Assembly (NCBI GenBank): GCA_013399855.1 | Contig: VXAY01007422.1 | Location: 89,004-153,003 of the forward strand | Source: Oxyruncus cristatus | Taxonomy: Eukaryota; Chordata; Aves; Passeriformes; Cotingidae | Direction of reading: 5' to 3' | Length of the DNA stretch: 64,000 nucleotides | Shown here: positions 56,696-64,000 of the stretch, in pieces | Position numbering within the stretch: position 1 is the first letter of the stretch | How the letters are laid out: each line of letters begins with the position of its first letter | Position numbers and translations under genes: made by a program | The notes under the pieces: model-generated | The model's database searches: none | The model's input: the letters and a program-made list of their open reading frames with translations, nothing else | What the model was told of the DNA's origin: nothing

Positions 56696-57149
56696 TCTGG
56701 ATGGATGTCAATCAAATTTTGCTGCCAGAGCACCTTCGTATTTATAATAAAACCACTCAAACACTCTGAATTTACCCACAAATGTGTGTTTTCTCCTTCC
56801 TCCAACCCCTCAGCAACCCCCCAGAAAGCTCCCAGAGAGCTTCCCAAACAGAGGCAGAGCTGTCACGACGCCACCTCCGGCAGTGCCAGCAGCACAAAGC
56901 CACGGCAAGAACCTGCTTGTGTCAGCAAGGCCAGAGGGGCTGAACGGAGCACACAAAGTGCTGAGCAGGGCAAAGAAAACATTCTGGCTTCCTCCAAGAT
57001 CAGCACCCGAAAGATTCCTGTCTGTTCCTGTCAGCAGTGCAAGTGAAGTGGAAGAAGAAAAGCCCTCCGGGTCTGTATCTCCCACTTCCGAGGGGCTGAA
57101 GGGATTTGGGGCAATCAAGGGAAGCCACAGCCTGTTTTTGGTCGTGCCC
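56696..57149. other. Unique sequence
   Basis: The left limit of the next CR1 is uncertain, and part of 57060-57149 may also belong to it. Confidence 0.4.
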
Positions 57150-57890
57150 ATTGCATGAGATCATCAGCGAGGCCAAGGGGAAGGTCCTGCAGCTGGGACA
57201 GGGCAATGCCAGGCCCAAAGACGGGCTGGCTGGGGAATGAGGGAGAGCAGCCCCAAAGAGAAGGGTTTGAGGGTGTCGGTGGAAGGATTTTGGGTGGCGT
57301 CGGCACCCAGGGACCAACAACACCCCGGGCTGCACCAAAAGGCCTGAGCAGCACATCAAGGGAGGTGATTCTGCCTCTCTCTGCCCTCGTGAGCCCCCAC
57401 CTGCAGTTCTGCATCCAGCTCTTGGGCCCTCAGCACACGAGAGGTGGATTTGTTGGAGCCAGGCCAGGAGGAGGCCCCAGAGCTGCTGCCAGGGCTGGAG
57501 CCCCTCTGCCATGGAGCCAGGCTGGGAGAGCTGGGGGGGTTCCCCTGGAGAAGAGAAGGCTCCAGGGAGAGCTGAGAGCCCCTGGCAGGGCCTAAAGGGG
57601 CTCCAGGAGAGCTGGAGAGGGACTGGGGACAAGGCAGGGAGGGACAGGACACAGGGAATGGCTTCCCACTGCCAGAGGGCAGGGAGAGATGGGAGATTGG
57701 GAAGGAATTGTTCCCTGTGGACCCTGGCCCAGGTTGCCCAGAGAAGCTGTGGCTGCCCCTGGATCCCTGGAAGTGTCCAAGGCCAGGTTGGAGCACCCTG
57801 GGCTGGTGGAAGGTGTCCCTGCCCGTGGCAGGGGGTGGGATGGGATGGGCTTTAAGGTCCTTCCAAGCCAAACCAGTCCATGATTCCATG
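57150..57890 (+). mobile_element. Longest group A CR1, with RT C-terminal remnant
   Basis: Across frameshifts it reads HEIISEAKGKVLQLGQGNAR, then REVILPLSALVSPHLQFCIQ and LLGPQHTRG. This corresponds to the CR1 MRFNPAKCKVLHLG and REVILPLYSALVRPHLEYC segments. The group A 3' blocks follow, and it ends ACCAGTCCATGATTCC. It links group A firmly to CR1 ORF2. The GGCTGGGAGGGTGGGG block is altered to TTCCCTGTGGACC. Confidence 0.93.
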
Positions 57891-59746
57891 ATAAATTCAC
57901 CCCTCCTGCTCCAGGCTTTTCTCCAGCCCTTCCTTTGCCAGAGTCATTATGCAAATGAGCTTTCCATGCAATTAGCAGCTGCCAACCCACGGTGGGAATT
58001 GGGATGCCAGGAGGGTGATGGTGCCACACCAGCCCTGCTGCTGCTCAAGTCAGTGTGAGGTTTCTCTCACCCTCCTCCTCCCACCCAAGTGTGGAAACAC
58101 TCCCTTCAGGAAACCTCCTCCTCCTGCACTTCTCCCTCGGACGAGCCGAGGACAAGGGAGCCTTAAACCACCTCAGGAACGTGGATCCAAGAGGGATCCT
58201 CTCCCCATCCATCCCCATCCGACTCCATCTGGTGAGGGCTGTGGAGCTCCCACGGGTGAGAAGATCCCACAGCCAGGCTGGGAGCTGGGAATGAGAGCAC
58301 AGGGATGAACTGGGATGCATTTGGGATCAGTGCTGCTGCCAGGGATGGGGGAGCCAGCTCAGCACCAGCACATGAGGCCAGGCAGCCTCCCACATCCCAC
58401 CGGGAAGCTCAGCATCCCTGAGGAAGCAAACCTTCCCTGGAGCAGCACGTGGCCCTGGACACCCCACACAGCCGGCCCTGGTGCTCCAGGAGCATCCCTG
58501 GAGCCACCTCACCGTGGAAAATCCAATCAGGATCTTCCTGACTGCCCTCATCCAGCAGACTGTGAGGTTTCGGAGGCCCTGGACCTCCTTCTCCAGGACA
58601 AATCAGAGGATAAAACATGGTCACAATGGAAGAAACCAAAGCATATGGAGAGAACTTGCTTCGGAGGGAGATTGCTCCCCACGGACACCTCAGATCCAGG
58701 CACAGCTCAGCTCAGAGCAGCAATTCCAGATGGCTCAGCTGCCTAAACCTGGTTTAAACTGGAGCTCATCCATCCATCCATCATCCCTGATCCATCCACC
58801 CCATGCCAGAGAGTTACAGCTCCTGTCGGATTCACGCTTTGCTGCTCCACAAATTCATGGAGAGGGAACCTCAGGAGGGTTTTCAGCACGTTCCCTGTGC
58901 CTGACAACGGACAGGAGCACAGGGCTGGGAAGCAGCCGTGCAGGGAACGTGCTGGAGGCCGTGGGAATGGTGGGAGAAGGGATGCAGGGGGCAGGAATTC
59001 CACACAACCGGGAGGGAACAGGGATCCGACGCCTTTGAAGCCACCTCTCACTGCAGAGCTCAAGCTCCGCAGCTGCATTTGCAATTTAAATCACAGCACT
59101 CAGGGATGCAAATCCGTACGGAAAACGGGGAAGAGATAAACAAGTGATGGGGAGGCTCTCCTGGAGCATCTTGGAGCTTTGATAGGATATTTTTAAGTGT
59201 GTGGAAAGATGGGCAGAAACGGAGTTTGCACCGAGGTGTGTGAGATGCAGGATGTGTTTGCAGCTCCATTTTCTCCCTGTTCCCCTGCTCTGATGCTCCA
59301 CAAAGAAAGGATGGGCCCACAGATCCATGCAAAACAAAGCTAACAACAAAGGAGCTAGTTCACTTCACAGTTACCCCTCACCAATATCCAGGATTTCAAG
59401 GCCACAAGTCATTTTTATCCTGTTTCTCTCCTGGACCCAGTCTAATTTCATTTTCTAGAGGTTTCAATAACAACGCACCACTGTTTTCAAGGATGAAAAT
59501 ACTTCATAAAAATCAACTTTGTAGCTTTTCCTGCATTTTTTTAAGCCACATTCCTGCTGGACAACAGGAATCCAGGGGAGATGAGCAACCCCTGGACTTC
59601 CCACACGCGGTAACTCCCTGGAAGGACACAGGAACATGGCACTGAAAGGTCAGTTTGAGGGTTTATTTTCCTTCCAGTTCTTGGTTGGTAAAAAGTTGCC
59701 ATTCCAGAGTGAGCTCAAGGAACATCATTAAGTGGCTCCCACTTGT
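57891..59746. other. Long CR1-free stretch
   Basis: It is GC-rich in 58050-58800, with a CATCC patch at 58769-58801. Open frames up to 185 residues have no domain. No repeat family was recognised. Confidence 0.45.
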
Positions 59747-59950
59747 CATGGAATCATTAAAGTTGGAAAAGCCCCCTGAGAGCATCAAACCCAACCATCC
59801 CCAGCACTGCCCAGGCCACCACTGCCCCCTGCCCCCAAGTGCCACATCCACGGGGCTTTGAAATCCCTCCAGAGATGGGGATTTCATCCCTGTTCCAGTG
59901 CCTGATCACCCTTGCCCTGAAGAAATTCCTCCTCATACCCAATTTCATGT
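59747..59950 (-). mobile_element. CR1 3' end, group D
   Basis: It shows GGAATCATTAAAGTTGGAAA, GTGCCACATCCACGGGGC and CTGAAGAAATTCCTCCTCAT. It is a well-kept copy. Confidence 0.92.
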
Positions 59951-60199
59951 CAGAGCTCCAGCTTAGACTTCATTTCTGAAGCACATGTTCCTTTTCCTGG
60001 TATTTTCTCTATGGATTATGTGACTGTTTGGGCTCATTAATCCCAGATTTGGGCTCACCATTAATCCCAGGTGCTCTGGCACACAAAGCTCATGCAGGCC
60101 CTGTAAGTCCCAAGCCTTCATCCCACCAAAACCAGTTTCCATGGCACAAACTAACCACTCTGCCTGCCACACATCCAGGAATTCCAAAGGTGCTCCAAG

Positions 60200-60612
60200 G
60201 TTTTGGAGCCCCTCTGACATGGAGCCAGGCTGGGAGAGCTGGGAGGGTTCCCCTGGAGAAGAGAAGGCTCCCGGGAGAGCTGAGAGCCCCTGGCAGGGCC
60301 TAAAGGGGCTCCAGGAGAGCTGGAGAGGGACTGGGGACAAGGCAGGGAGGGACAGGACACAGGGAATGGCTTCCCAGCCCCAGAGGGCAGGGAGAGATGG
60401 GATAGTGGGAAGGAATTGCTGGCTGGGAGGGGGGGGAGGCCCTGGCCCAGGTTGGGCAGAGAAGCTGTGGCTGCCCCTGGATCCCTGGAAGTGTCCAAGG
60501 CCAGGTTGGAGCAACCTGGGCTGGTGGAAGGTGTCCCTGCCCATGGCAGGGGTGGCACTGGATGGGCTTGGAGGTCCCTTCCCACCCAAACCATTCCATG
60601 ACTTTATGAAAT
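60200..60612 (+). mobile_element. Long CR1 3' end, group A
   Basis: It starts GGAGCCCCTCTGACATGGAG and ends CCATTCCATGACTTTATG. It has GGTTGGGCAGAGAAGC in place of GGTTGCCCAGAGAAGC. Confidence 0.95.
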
Positions 60613-60732
60613 GAGATTATGGACATCAGCTGTGAGGATGCACCACGTTACTCCAGCTGGAGGTGACAAGTTCCAGCATCTCTGGGACTGCTGCTTGTGC
60701 CCCACAGCCACACCCCACACCCATCCTTAATA

Positions 60733-60934
60733 TATAATCCCAGAATCCCTGAGGCTGGAAAAGCCCTCCCAGCCCATGGATCCCCCTGTGCCCGATGCCC
60801 CCCTTGTCCCCCAGCCCAGAGCACTGAGTGCCACGGCCAGGCCTTCCTTGGGCACCTCCAGGGCTGGGCACTCCAAACCTCCCTGGGCAGCCCCTGCCAA
60901 GGCCTCACCACCCTTTCCAGGGAGAAATTCCTCT
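60733..60934 (-). mobile_element. CR1 3' end, group B
   Basis: The tail is CCAGAATCCCTGAGGCTGG. It is truncated after GGGAGAAATTCCTCTG. Confidence 0.92.
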
Positions 60935-61594
60935 GTAAAGGGAAAAAAAACCCTCCAAGTGTCCCTTCCTTCAGTTCCAGAGCCCTCTAAAAACAAACCA
61001 GCCTTTAGTTCTCCAGCAGGATGTTCTCAGCCCCTGGTGCTGCCACTGCCTGTATGCCCCAGAAATAATTTCATCTCTTTTTGACCCAGTTCTAGAGCTG
61101 GGCAAATATTGATTTATTCTTTTTTTTTTTTTTTTTTTTTTTTATTTTGTTGTTCCCTTGCCAAAGGGGGGGGGGGGGGGGGGATAAATCTGATTTCGGC
61201 CAAGCTGCAGTGAAATGGAGATTTGCTGCTACCACCGGGCTCCTGAGTTTGTTCAAATATCACCATTCTGGCTGCTTTAACTCCAGACCCAAAATATTTT
61301 ATCATCTTGTTGGGCTTTGCTTTAATCTCTTCATTAAATATGCGAAACCCCCAATCAAAATATTGGAGGCGCAACAAGGACAGTTTAACAGCATTCCAAG
61401 GGAAGGGATCTCTCCTGCAGTTCTCCAGGTTCTTTCCCCCCTGTTTCTCAGATGCTGCTATTCCCACGTAATAAATTTGCCATGGAAAATAAAATTAAAT
61501 AAAGGAAGAGCTAAACTGGGCCCTGATGGTCAAACCCAAAGGAGGGAAGCAAAGCCTGATGAACTGTCTGCCTCTAACTAATGCCTCTGGATCC
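60935..61594. other. Unique sequence with T24 and G18 runs
   Basis: T24 is at 61120-61143 and G18 at 61166-61183. No other element was recognised. Confidence 0.6.
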
Positions 61595-62706
61595 AGCAGC
61601 TGTGTATTTGTAGGACATAAATCACATGAAATACATATTTTTAGGGTTTATATAAAAAAGTTAAGGAGTTTTAGGTAGTTTTCAAACTGCTGGAGCCCCA
61701 GTCTCAAGTGGTACCATCAAGGTCTGTGACCACATCAGAGCTGGAGGCATCAGCAGCATCTCCAAAAATCTGCTTATTCCAAACACCAGCAGTGAAAGAT
61801 TGTGATCAAACCCCTCAGAAACCACCACTGGGAGCCTTCTGATAAATATTCATCATCCTGACACTCATCTGAGAGAGAAATCCATGGAACCATCAGTGAT
61901 CCTCACATGCAAGCTCAGGATGTCAGCAGAGATGTTCTATTATAGTCCTGCCTGTCCTTAGATCCATCAACTGTGTATTTGTAGGACATAAACCCCAGGA
62001 AATAGATATTTTTAAGGTTTATATAAATCAGACAAGGAGGTTTTAGGTCCTTTTTAAACTGCTGGAGCCCCTGTGTCAACTGGCACCATCAAGGATGGAC
62101 ATCACACTGTGACCACTGGAAGAATCAGCAGCTCCTCCAAAAATCTGCTTGTTCCAAACACCAGCAGTGAAAGATTGTGATCAAACCCCTCAGAAGGCAC
62201 CACTGGGAGATTCTATCAGATATGTTCTGATAAATATTCATCATCCTGACACTCATCTGAGAGAGAAATCCATGGAACCATCAGTGATCCTCACATGCAA
62301 GCTCAGGATGTCAGCAGAGATGTTACATCATAGTCCTGCCTTTAGATCCATCAGCTGTGTATTTGTAGGACATAAATCACATGAAATACATATTTTTAAA
62401 GGTTTATATAAAAAAGTTAAGGAGTTTTAGGTAATTTTCAAACTGCTGGAGCCCCAATCTCAAGTGGTACCATCAAGGTCTGTGACCACATCAGAGCTGG
62501 AGGCATCAGCAGCATCTCCAAAAATCTGCTTATTCCAAACACCAGCAGTGAAAGATTGTGATCAAACCCCTCAGAAACCACCACTGGGAGCCTTCTGATA
62601 AATATTCATCATCCTGACACTCATCTGAGAGAGAAATCCATGGAACCATCAGTGATCCTCACGTGCAAGCTCAGGATGTCAGCAGAGATGTTCTATTATA
62701 GTCCTG
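61595..62706. repeat. Three tandem units of about 371 bp
   Basis: TGTGTATTTGTAGGACATAA occurs at 61601, 61972 and 62356, giving periods of 371 and 384. The third unit ends near 62706. All units contain CAGCAGTGAAAGATTGTGAT and CTCATCTGAGAGAGAAATCC. Units 1 and 3 are more alike than either is to unit 2. The family was not recognised. Confidence 0.93.
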
Positions 62707-63626
62707 CCACGGCACTCAGGGGGTATTTAATGACTTGATTTGGTGGAACATTTGTTATTTTCCCAGGCAGATGCCAACGCTTCTATTCCAAGAAAATAAT
62801 CCCTCCCCTCCCCTCCTGATTAGTGAAATGTCTCCAGTTCCTCCATATGTTGGGAGAGAAGGAACTGCCCCACTCAAAGTTATAAAAACGAATTAGAAAG
62901 TGGATTTGGGATGCTGGAAGATGGCAGCTGAGCTGTGATATTTGGGAGAAGAGCAGCTCTGGAGATCCAAGGAAGCTCGTGGGTGGGCAAACAGAAGTTC
63001 TGTCACTGGTCCTTTAATGTCATAATTACTTTTCACGTTGATTAATTGCTCGTCAGTGCTCAAGGTGGAGGCACCACGCAAAGCTGCCACAGTGCTCCTA
63101 CTCTGTGATTTCCATGGAAAAAAAAAAAGGGGAGAAAAAGCATGGCACACCCTCCAGCTGAACCCTCCCGCTCAGTTCTTTAGGAGAGGCACCTGGTCTG
63201 CAGGTTGGAGACCTCCCTGAGCCTGCAGAGCCCAACCACGGTGGGCTCTGAGGACCTGGGCCAGATTCTGGCACAACTCCGCAGATCCCACGGACGTCCC
63301 GAACTCCAGGGAGCTCTCAGGGCACGTCCCTGGGATGTCACCTCCATGGACAGACCATCCGGGCCTTCCACAGGGGCTGGGAAGTGCTCCAACACCCCCA
63401 GGAGCTGGTGGCTCACCCCAAAAGCCAAGTCCACACGTGCTCACCTTCTTTTGGGGATGAGCAGAGTTTTTTGGGGGATTAACCCCACTGCTCCGGGCCG
63501 GGTGGGATTCCCTGGGCACAGCAAGCTCAGCTGGAGATTACACTGGAAGCTGAGTAGCCCAACCGGATTTTATGGGATCTGGATGCTCTCAGGAAGGATC
63601 TGAGCACCTGATCTGGGGTAACTGTA
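62707..63626. other. Unique sequence
   Basis: An A-run lies near 63118. A 132-residue plus-strand frame (63205-63603) has no recognised domain. Confidence 0.45.
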
Positions 63627-63760
63627 GAATCAGAATCATTTATGTTGGAGAAATCCCTCTAAGATCGAGTCCAACCATGCCCAGCACTGCCAAGGCCACC
63701 ACTGAACCATGTCCCCAAGTGCCACGTCCACAGGGCTTTGAAACCCCTGCAGGGCTTCCT
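63627..63760 (-). mobile_element. CR1 tail, group D
   Basis: It shows CAGAATCATTTATGTTGGAG, GTGCCACGTCCACAGGGC and AAACCCCTGCAGGG. Confidence 0.88.
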
Positions 63761-64000
63761 CCCTTCCCCTCCAGACATTTTTATTTCCAGCTCTTTCCTT
63801 TAAGCTCAAGCTCTCACCAAATCCATCAAATCCACCTTGCTGTGGTTTGGGACACCCTGCGCTTCCCAGACAACACTCAACCCATGGCACGGGCCAGGCC
63901 AGCGAGAATTCTTGGAAGTAAATCCAGAGTTTTTGCTTTCCAAAGCCACCCAAGTCACATTGTGCAGCTCTGCTGTGCCACCACGAGAACACTGAATTCC

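Noticed and set aside
61595..62706. CRISPR-like or regulatory array
   Set aside because: Units are about 371 bp with no short repeat-spacer pattern. This is a eukaryotic tandem duplication.

Overview
This window looks like avian nuclear DNA, intergenic or intronic, with no protein-coding gene that I can support. The main evidence is the repeat content. I found about 65 fragments of CR1 (chicken repeat 1) non-LTR retrotransposons, all 5'-truncated and ending in the typical CR1 3' tail. By my hand-drawn boundaries they cover roughly a quarter of the 64 kb. That is far above the few percent usual for birds. It fits lineages known for CR1 expansions, such as woodpeckers and relatives (Piciformes) or hornbills and hoopoes. 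The lineage is an inference, not something the sequence proves.

Group labels used below are mine. A: tail reading GGTTGGAAGGGACCTTAAAG on the antisense strand, by far the commonest. B: tail with GGCTGGAAAAGCCCTCCCAG and a GC-rich body. C: two long copies near 2.8-3.7 kb and 47.1-48.2 kb with reverse-transcriptase C-terminal homology. D: tail with CACATCCACAGGG, matching the ordinary CR1 B/Y-like 3' end. E: two copies at 15.8 and 36.3 kb. F: an older copy at 24.5-25.1 kb. Both orientations are about equally common.

Layout: 0-6 kb holds CR1s, a 48-bp minisatellite, a candidate conserved non-coding element (about 1.9-2.3 kb), the first group C copy and an LTR-like stretch. 6-13 kb holds CR1s, a second candidate element (7.5-8.1 kb) and a patch of local duplications (9.8-11.0 kb). 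13-28 kb is dense in CR1, with several group A copies carrying an extra shared 3' segment. 28-36 kb is poorer in CR1 and contains a 349-bp tandem duplication, a 39-bp minisatellite and an AT/GAT tract broken by a 129-N gap. 36-48 kb has more CR1, a 196-bp templated insertion inside a CR1 and the second group C copy. 48-64 kb has a C/A-rich minisatellite around a 327-N gap, the longest group A copy (57.15-57.89 kb), a T24/G18 tract and a triplicated ~371-bp satellite-like unit.

Most long open frames run through CR1 copies or minisatellites with a period divisible by three. They are by-products of GC-rich, stop-poor sequence, not genes. No RNA gene, CRISPR array, operon or bacterial-type signal was seen. 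The most interesting signals are about how repeats copy and recombine (a templated insertion, shared 3' extensions, mosaic tails, near-identical dead copies) and a few repeat-free blocks that look like developmental enhancers.
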